Shown here: one piece after another, positions 49,134-61,759 of the stretch
Layout of the letters: the number at the start of each line of letters is the position of its first letter
How positions within the stretch are numbered: the stretch's first letter is position 1
Assembly: GCA_026874595.1 (NCBI GenBank)
Contig: CM049311.1
Coordinates: 55,057,676-55,121,675, forward strand
Source: Sipunculus nudus
Lineage: Eukaryota; Annelida; Sipuncula; Golfingiida; Sipunculidae
Length of the DNA: 64,000 bases
Direction: 5' to 3'
Position numbers and translations under genes: made by a program
Notes under the pieces: generated by a model
The model's database searches: none
What the model saw: only the letters and a program-made list of their open reading frames with translations
What the model was told of the DNA's origin: nothing

Positions 49134-49747
49134 AAATATGTAGGCAGAATTGGCCAAGCAGACCAAATGACCAGTTCAGCAGTTGAAATGATCGTATCGG
49201 GTCAGAACAAGGGTGACTGAATGACTAGTCAAGTACAGTATCAAGGTAGAAAAATGACCTGAATCCATCTGGTGAACAATGCACCCAGTTCTGGAGTTGA
49301 GAACAACTTAATAAAATCCTCGCTTCCCTCTGTCAGTGCGATTAGTCTCAATATTCTGCACAAACAATTTGTAACAGCAAATGACAGGAAGAACAATATA
49401 CTTACCAATACATAAAGAAAGAAATTTAGAATGCACCGAGTAGAAATGGTAGGCCTACTTCCGCTCTGATCAATAACTGATGCCGACTTCTCACACTGAA
49501 TCCGAAAGGCGCGGGGTCGTCAGCAGCAACAACCAATCAGCACTGCCCGCGGTGACGACACCAGCCTGACTGTTATTTATAACCGCCCGTCTGCCCGCGT
49601 GCACTTGTACTTAAAAGGTTCTAAATGCGAAACAATTGTAAAACATAAAAGTAGATACATTATGATAGGCCTACGTAACATGCCACGTAACATGCCACGC
49701 TGTTGGCACTAAGGTTTTAATTTTTTTAAGGTATTAATTTAATAGGC
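49134..49747. other. Element interior, no gene seen
   Basis: No gene recognised. The stretch has a mildly GC-richer part near 49500-49620. Confidence 0.45.
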
Positions 49748-50083
49748 CCGGTGGCGGAAGGGAGGGGGGGGGGGGTTAAAATTGATAATTAATTTTATTT
49801 ATTCTTTTTTTTGTTTATTTTTTTGCCGGACAAAACTCTCATATATTATTTGCTTAACAAATAAAAACCGATTCTACTACCAGAAGCAACAGGATTTTGA
49901 AAAGGGAGGTGTGGGGGTGTCAAACTCAGGTCCTCTATAGCTCGTCCGGGGAAAGGGGGGGGGGGGGAGTTAGGAGTCTAGGTGGCAAAATTTGGTATTA
50001 AACATTAAAAAAAATATATATTTGGGCTCGAAAAGAGGAGGTCCAGACCCTTGGGACTCTCTATACCCCTGAATCCGCCACTG
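49748..50083. mobile_element. Possible hAT-type MITE
   Basis: The right end, reverse-complemented, reads CAGTGGCGGATTCAGGGGTA. A left counterpart CCGGTGGCGGAAGGGAGGGG occurs at 49748. The interior has G-runs. Target duplications do not match, so the pairing is tentative. Confidence 0.4.
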
Positions 50084-50127
50084 CACACACACACACACTC
50101 ATACACAATTATTTTACACACACATAA

Positions 50128-50629
50128 ATCTATAATAGCCTATACTTGTTATGCTAAACACATTGCTATATGGATGTATGAATACCGATGTGTTTAAACG
50201 CTAAACACGTTTAACCTTCAAACGAGCCGCACCATGGTGTTTAGCATTGGAGGTGTTAACTTAACCATGTGCCTTTAATTATCATTAGGCTAAACATTTT
50301 GTCAGACATGTAACGCTGCTAAATGTGTTTTACAAAATGTGTTTATACGCTAATCACGTTTAACCTTAGAACGGGTCGCACCATTGTGTTTAGCAATCGA
50401 GGTGTTTAGCATTTGTGTTTAGCATAACCATTTGCTTTATATAACCCTATATAATTGTTAGGCTAAACATTTTGTCAGACATGTAACGCTGCTAAACGTG
50501 TTTTGCAATATGACACATTTCGTTTCTAGTGGACCTATATATGTTTTGCTTTAAAACACATTCCTAAACGTTTATAGGATTAAAACATGTTCCAGATGTG
50601 CTTAAATGCTAAACACTGTTTTTAGAGTG
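50128..50629 (-). repeat. Right subterminal repeats, about 173-bp unit
   Basis: Two clear units (AAACATTTTGTCAGACATGT at 50292 and 50465) and a partial one contain CACGTTTAACCTT, TGTTTAGCA and GCTAAACACGT. The sequence differs from the left subterminal unit but uses the same TAAACA/TGTTTAG words, and it ends in the terminal inverted repeat. Confidence 0.85.
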
Positions 50630-50632
50630 CAT

Positions 50633-53600
50633 GGTACTTGGTCTTTTATTTATAAATGTCAATCTGGTATGCATTTCCTTACAAATAGGAAAATGTTAGG
50701 ACCTTATTTCACTGGACTCCAAACCAAGCAAAGTTCCGACATAAAAAAACACTATATACTTAGTAATTGTTTTAATTTTTTTCTTATATTTAGCAAGCAA
50801 GAAGCTTATACTGAAAAGAAAGGAGACGAACTTAAGTTGTGCAGAGCTTCTCGAAGTGAATGAATTATTTATTTTACAAAAACATGTATACGTCATTAAC
50901 AAGAACGAGTAGAATGAAATTGATACAGGTGATGTAAAATCTACCATCTTCACAATCAGTGATCTATGGTTGTAGATTGAAATACGCCAGTGTAAATATT
51001 TTGTTAATTTAATTTAAAATTTTCATTAAATTCCTCAAACTCTCATTGACTTCGATCACATTCATTCTCAGCTTTGCAGCGCTTTAATTCTTAAAATCAT
51101 TATATATTTTTTCCTTTGTTTCGTTCTTCCAAAAAGTGATATTATCAGCTTTTTTATTTCTTTGATCACACATTTGAGACATTCATAATTAGGAATATTA
51201 AGTGCGCTGTCATTCTCTTTTAAAAGAAATTGAGGGTGTGCTGATTGCTTTCAAACAGACGACATTTTCAAGTTTGATAATAATATCTCGCAATGAGCGA
51301 ATCCTGAAATTTGATAAAAACCGACGACATGAACACGTACAGCTGCCATTCCTTATTATTACAACAACAAATAAAGCTAATTAATCTTTTGATCTTTCAT
51401 TTTTCTTTTCTTTTCCTACTTTTAAACTCAAAGAAGTGACATCTAACACAAATAACTATAGCGTTATATTTAAAGAAAAATTCATGAGGCTTGGTATCTG
51501 TCGAACACTGTTGTCATTATAATTACTCTGAGTTCATTAAGTACAGTTCTTATTGTTATTTTGAATATTAAAAATAATTAATTTTTTCAGACGATATAAA
51601 CTTCTCATGATTTCTTGTAAAATATATTCTAGGAGCCCCTATAGCTGCTGACATTTTTTTTCACACTAGTATCAGCGACATCTCCAATCCACTGCCTGTT
51701 TTGACGAACATCATGCAACTCCTCATAAACCTGTTGGCCCAGAAGCCTAAAATTTACTGCACAAATGTAATTGGGATGGTAGAAAATATATATCTTATAT
51801 AGAAAAATATATCTTTGTCACAAAACATCAGTCCACCACTCACTCTATCTTCCATTTATGCTTGTGAAACATTAAATAATGATTTATTATTAACCTTTAC
51901 CTCGAATCTGACCCGTCTTTAAACTGCAACAACCACAACCACTACATTAATCCTGACTCCAGTTTTCTGAAGTAAAGCTGCATACCCAGTTTGTTGTATT
52001 CTCAAGTTATAAGGTAACACACACACAAACACACACACGTTTATATAGAGGGAACCCATAGAGCGCATGGCTACACAAAATGAATGTTTGCCATTTTATT
52101 TTATATTTTTAGAAATATGTGTCTCACACACACAAAAAAAATCCTTTCCATATCTAGGGATCCATGTAACAGAGAGACAACTGATGTTTATCACATTTTT
52201 AGAAATTGTTTATACAATAACACCGAAATGTAGGAACCTGGATATAATAAACAACGTCAATTTGATTTTAGTCAATTTCATAGATTAAAAAAGTTCTTAT
52301 ATCCAGGCTGCTGATTCGTAAATTTATATAAAAACTCTATTGTGCTCAGACAAAAAGATAACATTCACGACCCTTACCAACGTGGCCCCATGCCAAAGCA
52401 CCGTATAAAGACTATGTGGTTGATTTGTTATCATCCATTATTGTCAGATAGTAATGAAGTCCTCTTTTACAGGTTACATGATTTATTCAAGTGGACCACC
52501 GTCCTTTCTACTCTGTCTACTCTGTCAGTTCTGGGCTCAAACCAAAGAAGTGCCCCCCCCCCCCACCGCGTCTTTCTGTCAATCACCATGGGTGACATGT
52601 TTAAAGATACACAATCAATTCATATCTTTGTCATGCTTCATAAAAAAAGTGTCCGTAAGCTAATTTGAAGATTTAACTGTTAAACCGATAATTCCAGTAA
52701 ACAACCGAATCAATGCCTGTCAGGAAAGTCTGTTTTGTCGGCTTCCAAGGGACCAAGAAATAATTAACTAAAGGACCGTCTTCTGTTGAGTACGGGGAAC
52801 TACACTTCATCTCCACGTATTTCTTTGATATTGCGTCAGACAAGGACATTACTTGACATTTTAATGAATGGCCGAGAATCCTTTCATTAGAGAGTCTTCA
52901 ATGCTGCAAAGGCTTCGTTTTGAAAGCCGTGCTCTCTTGGGTTGTCATAAACCGATAATGTACAGAGGTATTCCCGCCTCAGTAGCAGTTTCTAAAAAGA
53001 CACAATAAGATTTTTTCAGGATAAGTAGCAAATGAAGGGATGATCAAAGAACTCAAAACTAACTTTATTCTTGCAGAAGTAACAGTATCAGCTAATCCAG
53101 TCAGATCATATGAGAGGGTCCTGATGGTGACCTGTTTCAGAATAAAATTATCAAAAGACTTTTTTTGAGAATTTTAAGTACTTTTGCCCGTAGTCCAGCT
53201 TCTGTCAGTTTATCCTTTTTATTCACTCCGTATGTTGACTTAGAACCAAACAATATTTAAACTAGAGATACGAAATTCTAAGGAATGCACGCCTCTGAAA
53301 TATGGGAGGTCAATATAAAGAATTCGGAAATAATCTGATAAAAAACAAAAGCTGCTCTTATGGGGTATAGGGTGGACATATTCGTGGGGATTTTTTCTCT
53401 ACGTGCTTATGAACCCTGGAAAATATCATATATATATATATATATATATATATGTAATGTTCGACCGTTATCTGGGTCGTCAAGGCAGACGACTGTACGT
53501 TTATGTCTACAACAAAATTCCTCTGGCTTCATTCCGTGAATTTTGTCTCCGGGCTTGCCTGGTTGTATACAGATGATATTTTATAGCCAGACAACCCACC

Positions 53601-54455
53601 TTCTTTGATATGGTTTTTGTCCACCAATTATCATTTGGGTTATCGTTGCGAGTTTTCCAGTGTAATGATCGTATGTGCATATTGTATAAATCCCCTGCAA
53701 TGTCAAGTAAACATGCGTCCTTTTCAGCTTTGAAGTTCACTAATGAATGGAAAATGGTGGAGACAAGGAGCAAATGTCGGTAAGCATATAGCCCCTGAGT
53801 GCTGTAAAAATTACATATATTAGAAAAAGTACATTTGGATCCGTTTATTTCTGTATTAATTTGAAAGAAATTTCTGGAGTACGATCACATTTCACGATAA
53901 CGCTTGTCCCGGGGCAAGATTTTACTGTTCCACATTTTTTTTTCAAAGGGAACAACAAGTCTATTCCATTCATCTTGCTCTAATCTCTGTTTCAAACAAA
54001 CTATAATTAGTCACTCTGGCCTCAGAATCATTGTTTTTGATTTGTGTGTTCTTATATAAGTCATGATGTGTCTTACTGCTTCATCTTGTGTGCGTTAAAC
54101 AATCTATTTTTCCTATCTACTGTATCTCATGTTGCTTACCTCGATGGAAAATGAACTAAATTTCGTTCTTATCTCCATTCTCTTCTCACAAATGATGTTT
54201 GTCGCTGTTGCTGGGTACCGGAAGGTCTGCCAATTTGCATGTGTAACATGTCTGCCAAATGTCTTATGCCAAAATGTCCAAGGCTCACACAGCTCACTGG
54301 TCGAATGTTAAAATAATGATTCGATCTGGACTGAACCTTAGGAAATTGTGGTAGTCAATATAAGATTAGGCCACATCAGATCATACCTGCCGCCATGTAT
54401 GCGTGCGTCTGTGTGACTGATTAAGTGGTGATACCAAATGGTGCTTCCTCATACT

Positions 54456-54501
<46 letters not shown>

Positions 54502-55580
54502 GTGTATGAACTTGGGTTCTTGCAAGTGTATATTAATGTGCATCTATGTAAGAGTTATTTCAGGTATTGTTTCTTTATATATTTCTTTATACGGATTTTA
54601 CATCAGTATCAACTGCCTAAGATTTATGGAGGAAAACAAAGATTGAAAAAATCACCACCCTGGACAAGACTACCTAAAATTATATCATTGATATTGTCAT
54701 TTACTGCATATAGTTTTATACCTTCTTGCAAACATTTCAGTGGCAAACACGGGCAACGCGGTGTTTGTGCCTCTCATTTCATAAGTATACGATACTAATT
54801 CAAATTTGGAGAGCACCCAGAGACCACACAGATCCGCCAGCATTCTTGATCTAAGAATCGGGAATATTGTGAGCGCAGGAAATAAGTGATTCCAGACCGA
54901 GATTAACCGCCTATGCAAACATACAGGGTAGCTCGTAGCTTGCATTCAGAGAGTGACACTTGAGGTTTCCGATAAAAACATAGCTGGACGACGATGAAGA
55001 AAACTGTTCAAAATATGAATAACCAAATAGTCAAGTGCATCGTGCATTCCATAAATCGGAACGCAGTACATTCTCAAATAAAATCTCATCACTTTTTTAG
55101 TTCCTGTCATTTACCAACCCCCTTCAGATTTTAGCAGAGTCTCAAAAATCATGAAGTGTTTATTTAGCATCAAATTAATAAACTATAATTTCATTGTTAA
55201 ATCCACCTTGTCACAACAATGTGTTATTTACAATATAGATCATCATTTAGAAAAAAGTAGCATTTTATAAATGCCAGGAGAAATTTGTATAAATTTAAGA
55301 TTATGTAATTTTTGAATGCACGCTAATTGACAGTTGTGAGATATATCCCTTTCTTTGCCAAAATGAAAACTTCCTTTAGATCTACAAATCCTCAGACTGA
55401 CAACAAAATCATTATTTATATAACTGATCTAATAGAGCATATACTTTGGGTTCAAACTACGCATATATCACTGGGGCTCAAATTCCCAGTGCTTGCAATT
55501 GCATTTATTTTGAAACCTAGAGATTCTATAATGGAATCAAAAACAAATAACATTGAAGACTTAGGCAAAAAAAAATCAAA
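50633..55580. other. AT-rich intergenic DNA, no gene seen
   Basis: About 5 kb without a supported gene. TA microsatellites lie at 53429-53453 and 54460-54500, a CA-rich tract near 52018-52038 and a poly-C run near 52552. Open frames, including one of 108 codons at 52342-52668, have no recognisable domain. Confidence 0.5.
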
Positions 55581-55884
55581 GGTATGGTGCTCAGGCACCG
55601 CTCGCATCAATTATAAACCCCCGCATAAAAAAATTTTTATTTTGATTTTCAATAAAAACTTTCCAATTTTGAGCTGCTGCCGCACCGACATTTCTTTCAA
55701 GAAGATAAAACCATTCAATTTCTTTTGTTTTGTAGTGCTTTTACTTATTTAGCAAAATAAAACTGTTGTTTTCATGCTTTCCCCTTATCATTTAACATTT
55801 TTATCGAAACATACCGAAAAATTTAAAATAAAAAAAGTGCCCGCCCGCATTGATTTCTGAAAAAAAGTGCCTGAGAACCATACC
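55581..55884. mobile_element. MITE, 304 bp, GGTATGGT..CAGGCAC ends
   Basis: The left end GGTATGGTGCTCAGGCAC and the right end, reverse-complemented, GGTATGGTTCTCAGGCAC differ at one base. The similarity continues into related GC-rich segments (GCTCGCATCAAT and its partner near 55845). No coding capacity. The flanks are A/T runs, which hide any target duplication. A 141-codon frame at 55327-55752 runs into this element and is therefore probably chance. Confidence 0.85.
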
Positions 55885-57085
55885 TTTTTTTATATTTGTC
55901 TTAGACAATAATTTATTTGATTAAGAATTTTTCCAACGGTTTATCATTACATATTATGTTTGAAGTATTACAGTACAATTAACACAAGGACTTAGAAGGT
56001 AACCACGTGACAAGTTCATTGTGTTATATGTATATTGTAATTTTCGGTTGTGGCACTGTTTCGTTCAAAGTTTGGTGTGGAACTGTAGAGAACAGTGCAA
56101 ACTGTGCCCTAAATGTGGGGTAAGATTCAACATTTTCATATATATCTTGAGGAATTCTTTATTCGTCTGCTATGGGACAGTCTACGCGTCATGTAATAGA
56201 ATCTACACCAATAAACTCGGGCCATGTCAACTCAGGACATTGGAAAACCTACCCATCACAAACTCAGCTGAAATCCAGCGGACCTGTCCCCATTGCAAGA
56301 ACGGTTAACTGACAAAAGCCTGGGATGGAATAAATTCATATTAAAAATTTTACATTTATATCTAAAGCCTCAGACTTTGATATAATTTGTAATTATAATA
56401 CCTTTATATATATATATATATATATACATAGATGTATGTATGTACAGTATAACGATTCCAATGAGCATGACCACTTCACGCTGGTAGGTGGTACACGTAT
56501 TGCAGGTGACAGCACCAGGCTTTGCCTTCTTGTCTGTCAGCTATGTTTAGTTCATGGGGATTTTGTTACGGAAATTCAAGAGACTTCTTGTCGCATTCGA
56601 TACGGTCCTGTTGAATTGTGACTGACATATATGTTCTGATTAAATTAGTGTCCTCACAATATTTATGCCGGTCATGGTACCACACCTGGAGGTAGATGGC
56701 AAGACACCATCGTGCGTGTGATCAGTTTGGACACCCATTAAACATAAAACATATCAAACAAGGTCATTTATAAAAGTGAGAAGGAACAGGAGAAGGATAA
56801 TAACTAGCTGTGTGTGTTGATACGGTCACATGGGTGGACCACCAGGCTCTGATTTTCCTGTGTTATTACCCTCCCTGTGATCTTCTGTAGCCAATTTCAA
56901 GGTTCACGAGTCTGGTCGACATATGAGCCACACGGAGTGACCACACGAATGAAGCACCCCCAAAATGTAATGGATTTATATATTGCATTATACACTTAAT
57001 CTCATCAAAACACGTTCAATATTTTTTGCGTAAATCTCGAATAGTTATAGTCTGAATCACAGCGCAAACACAGACGAACACACAT
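55885..57085. other. Intergenic DNA, no gene seen
   Basis: No supported gene. A TA microsatellite lies at 56405-56426. An open frame near 56021-56308 has two CxxC pairs and is discussed among the rejected items. Confidence 0.5.
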
Positions 57086-57225
57086 TGTTACGAAGACAAA
57101 TTGCTCAGGGAAAAACATTGGGCCGATCCCGGTTTCGAACCCATAACGGTGTACCAACCGCTTCGCTGGCAAAGCAAGCTTCACTAACGAGACAGTTCAG
57201 TCCGCTTTTATGTCATCCCGTAACA
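57086..57225 (-). mobile_element. TIR-bounded element with pol III-like promoter, copy 2
   Basis: Read on the - strand it starts TGTTACGGGATGACATAAAA and ends TTTGTCTTCGTAACA, like the copy at 24092-24247. It keeps an A-box-like CAGCGAAGCGGTTGG and a B-box-like GGTTCGAAACC. It is 140 bp against 156 bp because part of the spacer between the boxes is missing. Having both termini intact in two copies argues that these are the true ends. Confidence 0.8.
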
Positions 57226-58399
57226 ACACCCACATGCAGAACATACACTCCTTCGAAACCTTTAATCCTCTTTTCATCTGTGTGCTGTACCTATCGGCAA
57301 CCCCCCCCCCCCCCCTTAATTCTTGCCTCAATCCCCCGATCATTTCTAGAACTGAATAGCACAGACATATTAACTACCAAATACACGGTATAGGAAATAA
57401 GTTGATACTCGTGTTTATGAATGTCAAGACATAAAAATTGTGTTGGAGTTATTATTAAGGACATGTGGCTGTATTTATTTTCCCTATATAACATCTATAA
57501 AACACCTGAGGTTTGGGCCTCTTTTAAATAATTTTCAAAATAAATTCTGATATTAAACCTTTTTTTTACCTGAGAATTTGTTGTTTCTTCAGTCAAACTA
57601 GATCAAGCGGCTTGCCCGGCTTGTGTATCTTCTTTTTTAACCTTCCTAGCCCGAATACAGTGAAGCCCAAAATACCCCACCAAGAAGTCCCAAACAAGCA
57701 TTTGGACAACATCTCTTTGATTGGCCACAGACTTAAAAAAACTTAACCAATACTGTCAATTTTATTGGAGATTATGCTTAACATACTTAAAAATCAAACA
57801 ATGAGGTGTTTTTGATGCTTTTTGATGGCTAGAGCCAACCAGAGAAAGCCAGATCATTCACTACTCTCCTTAAGATTCAGGGCTTGGTCACCCCAGGTCA
57901 TGTAAACAAATAGGACCACTAGATCTAAGTCTGTCTGCGGGTTGATTACCCGATTAACACCCTCATGTTAGGAAGCGTAAGCAAAATGTAATTCATACCC
58001 AGACTATGAAAATGTAGATAAGATTAGTTTTGTAAAAACCGGTACAAACAACAAATGTTCCAATAGACATGTCAGTCGAAGAGTTCGTCCTCCGTCTGAT
58101 GCAAGCTTCTGTAAGATCGTTTGTGGCGTTTATGTCGCCCATTTAAAAAAAATTGATTCTAAAACTGGAAACACACACCAAGTTTCTTCATTATAGATGT
58201 TTTGTAGACAAATCAATTATATCATTTAATTCACTATAAAGGACATTTTTCCACTCTACAATTAAGAACAATTACCTCCTTGCTATAAAAACCGAAAAAT
58301 CTCGCTAAAGCTTAAATCAAAGAAGGATGTTTATGACGCAGTTCACGGAAAAGGATAATCCATAACTAGAGAAAATGCCATTATATTGCACGTAACTTT
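57226..58399. other. Intergenic DNA, no gene seen
   Basis: A poly-C run lies at 57301-57314. Beyond it, AT-rich DNA may include more decayed 3' sequence of the adjacent retroelement, but no RNase H or recombinase motif was recognised. Confidence 0.45.
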
Positions 58400-59910
58400 T
58401 CGTGTACACACAAGTTATGATTACCTAACCATTGTAAGACCGTATTTGATGAGTAACACATAATTGAATATAGAACATTTAGATATCATTTTAGAACAAG
58501 AATGGCTAGCAAGCAATATTAAATCATCCACGTACAGCATGTCTTAACACTTGATTACGCAAGTACTAAAAACAGGCCCGGGTATCTCCTTTAAAGTAAT
58601 ACGGGATTTCAGTCCAAATGGCCACACTGTAAATACATAATAAGTGCCCTCAAACTGAAAATTCAGGTACTTTTTATATGACTGCCTAACGGGCAATTTG
58701 TAAAACTCGGCTTTTAGGTCAACTGTGACCATATAATCTTTGTACCTACAACGTTGTAAATGCTCAGCTACAGTGTCATTACATTCCTATGAAAATTTTG
58801 GAACTTCAACAAAATTATTTTGAGTAAGACACATTATATACCAATCTGAGTTTCCCGGTCCGTGTCGACAAAACTTTCAACGGGGACACAAAATCTAGTT
58901 AATAATTTGTCCACCTTCTTAAAAATAGTGAGCAGCTCTTATATTTCGTTTTGAATGTTGGATAAGGAACCTAAAAACCATTTAGCGACAATTAAACTGT
59001 ATATAGGAACACCATTTTCAGTCAATCAAGTACCTGTTCTGTGGCCCCAATAAGGTGCCTAGCAAGAATATTCATATAATTAAAACATCTCATATATCAT
59101 ACATGAACAATGTAGCATATCAGCATAAAACAAAAAGAAATTCAACTGATATGGTTCATTCGTGGGTTTTGTCGTGGTCTTTCTTCAGTATGATGAAATG
59201 GAACATCACGAGGAAATTTGCCAAATGTGTCCCTGTTTGCTGGAGAGCCGGTATGCTCCGAGTCCACGGCCTCTCTAAATCCACCGGTACTCGTTCTTTT
59301 TACCGCTTGAGTTTGGACTGCAGCGGCAGAAGCAAGCTCTGTAGCCAGGCGTAAAATACGATCGCTGGTTTTATAAGAATGCACTAATGTTTCTTTGCAG
59401 TTCTCTGAAAATTGTGGCTGTTCTTTCCCTAAATCTGCCTTGTACTAGTATCTTAGCGTGTTCTTCTTGCAAGAATTTTATTTTAGCAAAAGCACACATA
59501 TAAATGTCCATCAGATCAGCCTCTGTGATATTATCAGCCTGTATGTGACATTAGAACTCGTTAAAGTGTACCTGGCTGAACATTTAATGATATTGCACAA
59601 GGGCTGAAGCCTGATTTTCACAGTACCCATGTCATGTAGCCTCAGCTAAACTGAAACATGTGTTCTCAATAGGAGTGCGATAACACGGTTCTCCTCCTGA
59701 ACCTGACCGGCTGTGAACTGAATTAGCTCAGGACCGGAAGGTTGAACATGTTCTGAGTCGTAAGCTGTACCTGCTGCTGTCCCTTCACTTACAGGACAAA
59801 CTCGTCCCGATTAAACCGGACGGCCGCAAACAGATGGGCCGTTTTGGTCTTCTGGTACGTAATTGGTTAAACCGGCGCAACTTACCGGATGTCGACCGTA
59901 CAACTCATTT
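58400..59910 (-). pseudogene. Decayed DIRS-like retrotransposon (gag-like and RT)
   Basis: On the - strand, fragments of a retrotransposon appear in order with stops and frameshifts. From 59860 to 59640 the reading includes GPELIQFTAGQVQEENRVIA. From 59560 to 59390 it includes FLQEEHAKILVQGRF, and 59384-59142 carries ILRLATELASAAAVQTQ, together resembling the gag-like ORF of DIRS-type elements. From about 58890 the reverse transcriptase follows: GKLRLVYNVSYSK, then MVTVDLKAEFYKLPV, FTVWPFGL and finally MLYVDDLILLASHS, with the catalytic YVDD at 58523-58534. It lacks an intact frame and a recognisable tyrosine recombinase, so it is inactive. A Gypsy-like origin is the main alternative. Confidence 0.75.
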
Positions 59911-60879
59911 GTGTGTATTCCACAAGTTAGGTCCTGTTGCTTTTTTTATTTTTTTAAGTTGTTTTAACTGTAAGGGTAAGAGTCTTTTGCTCTTCCTAAC
60001 TTTGCTCTAGTGATTCAGTCACCTCTCTTCAGACTTTTGTAAAATCAGGAGCCTTGTCTTCCATGATGTCTTTCGGGTGGATTGCAGCACGAGGAAAATA
60101 CAGATGGCGCCCCCGCTAGCACAAGGTGGTGTAAAAGAGAATTAATTAAAACGTTTCTCGTGTGACTCCATGCAATTCAGGGGGTCATCTCCTCCGCCAC
60201 TCTACACGTCTAGAGTGGATATATTTTAGGTTCAATCACATCTACTTCCTAACAGACAAACCTTGGTGAAAAATAGGGGTGTTCACTTTAGATAAATGGT
60301 CATGTCATATTTACACCAGATGAATTCACCTGTGCTATAAACAAAGAAGTGGTAGAAATTCAGGAGTCCTTTTGATGTTCAGTATAGTGTAACACTTTGT
60401 ATTTTAACGTGACTATAGTGTATGAACATTAGGAGAGGTAATTTGGTGGTTTTAGGTCTTTTAAATATGTTGGTATCTTGGGAATTCCTACAATTATGTG
60501 CAAAAAATCTTTTCACATGACAAGGAAAGTAAATTCATTATGACTGTATTTCATAATTTTTCACAGTGATTGGTCAGAATCCTGATGACGTTCTGACATC
60601 GTGAGACCACTGATCTGTTATTGCTTCCATCGTAACCTGTGTAAAAGGACCACACGCGAGACATTTAATTAGTTCAAATGTCCAATGAATAATTCATGGA
60701 ATACCTGAAACGGGGCGCGTAAGATAAGCTCTCTTTATATTGAATTAGAATTTGAACTAATGAATCTGGAACTTTTTGGCGAACGCTTTATGCTACGTTT
60801 CAATACTGTACAATTCAAAACAAAATGTCCCCCCCCCCATGCACCTTCCAAACGTTAAAAAAAAATATTAAGCAGATGA
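59911..60879. other. Intergenic DNA, no gene seen
   Basis: No supported gene. A poly-C run lies near 60828. Confidence 0.45.
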
Positions 60880-61329
60880 GACCCCTTAGGACTTCAATTC
60901 TAAATGACACGAGCTTTGCTGAATCAATAACCAGCTTTTCTAACCACCTTTTATGATGTAATGGTTTACTCTCTTTTCATCACCTGTTATAGCTAGAGTA
61001 ACGTGATCCACAGCTTTATCCAGGGTGCTTTCTTTTTGTCTAAAAAATCATTCATATACGTTACGCCACATAACGAAAAACAGTGCTGTGTTAGTTCTTC
61101 ACTCTCGTGACCAATTAGACTTTAAAACTCCACTCCATGTTGTTTGTAAGTTCAGTCCCTGCCCAGATGGTTCCAGTATTTTGGTTTTCTCAGCCCTTTG
61201 CTTTGGAATATTCCACTTTGTAAATTGTAAACGCAGGTAATGTAATTGATTTGCTGTACACATCTGATATTCTCCAAACTCAGCGTTTCCCTTTGTCCCC
61301 TTCATATTATTTTTTTTCAGAGAAACCAT
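60880..61329 (-). pseudogene. Coding relic of unknown family
   Basis: One - strand frame reads as protein-like sequence across several in-frame stops. It includes NQLHYLRLQFTKWNIPKQRA and TTWSGVLKSNWSRE, then a stop, TNTALFFVMWRNVYE, a stop, and STLDKAVDHVTLAITGDEKR. The composition and the persistence in one frame suggest a formerly coding transposon or gene fragment. I do not recognise the family. The stops make it a pseudogene if it was ever a gene. Confidence 0.4.
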
Positions 61330-61759
61330 TTTCCTTCATTTTAATGCACAGATCAAATATGCATTAATGTACATACATGAAAATGGGGCCCCAATGAGTG
61401 CCATTTTAGCCCCATCCTACTATTATTTCTCATAGGGAAGTCCGGAGGAACACAATATATGCCACAGTTTCCATCTGTAGAGACTTACGGTACAATCACA
61501 CAATCTAAATTTTCCAGGCCCTCATTAAAGTAACCACTCACATCCCCACGAGTGGCCGAACACCGTAGATATAGCGGAAGGCACGCCTCCCGGCGAACAC
61601 AACTCTCTGAACAGATGTGAACCCAATACCCTGTTGTGTAAGAGCTGTGCCTTTCAATACCTGGTTCTTTAAGGTATAATTATATAACTTTAAACCATTT
61701 TTGTAGCATTATCATTTAAAATAAATCTTATAGCATTTCATTCTCAGATCTGAAAGTTA
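61330..61759. other. Intergenic DNA, no gene seen
   Basis: No supported feature in this short stretch between two coding relics. Confidence 0.4.

Larger units (their letters stand above)
40220..50629. mobile_element. Candidate 10.4-kb CACTA/EnSpm-like element
   Basis: The left end reads ACTGCAAAAACAGTGTTTAG; the right end, reverse-complemented, reads CACTCTAAAAACAGTGTTTA and G. They share AAAAACAGTGTTTAG exactly, and the left end seems to have lost the first C of CACT. CAT flanks both sides (40217-40219 and 50630-50632), the 3-bp duplication expected of CACTA elements. Both ends carry dense subterminal copies of TAAACAC/GTGTTTA, also typical of that superfamily. No transposase was recognised. 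The interior holds the 3' exons of a spliced gene (- strand), a 330-bp and a 280-bp repeat array and several smaller MITEs. It could be a large non-autonomous element that captured a gene, or an autonomous element whose transposase exons are lost or unrecognised. Confidence 0.7.

Noticed and set aside
52342-52668. 108-codon open frame
   Set aside because: It crosses a poly-C run, has no recognisable domain and overlaps a second frame of equal quality.
55327-55752. 141-codon open frame
   Set aside because: Its second half lies inside the MITE at 55581-55884 and its first half is AT-rich with no domain.
56021-56308. Open frame with CPKCG and CPHC, possible zinc ribbon
   Set aside because: A GTAAGA donor-like sequence follows CPKCG, but no acceptable acceptor or partner exon was found and the cysteine spacing does not fit a known finger.
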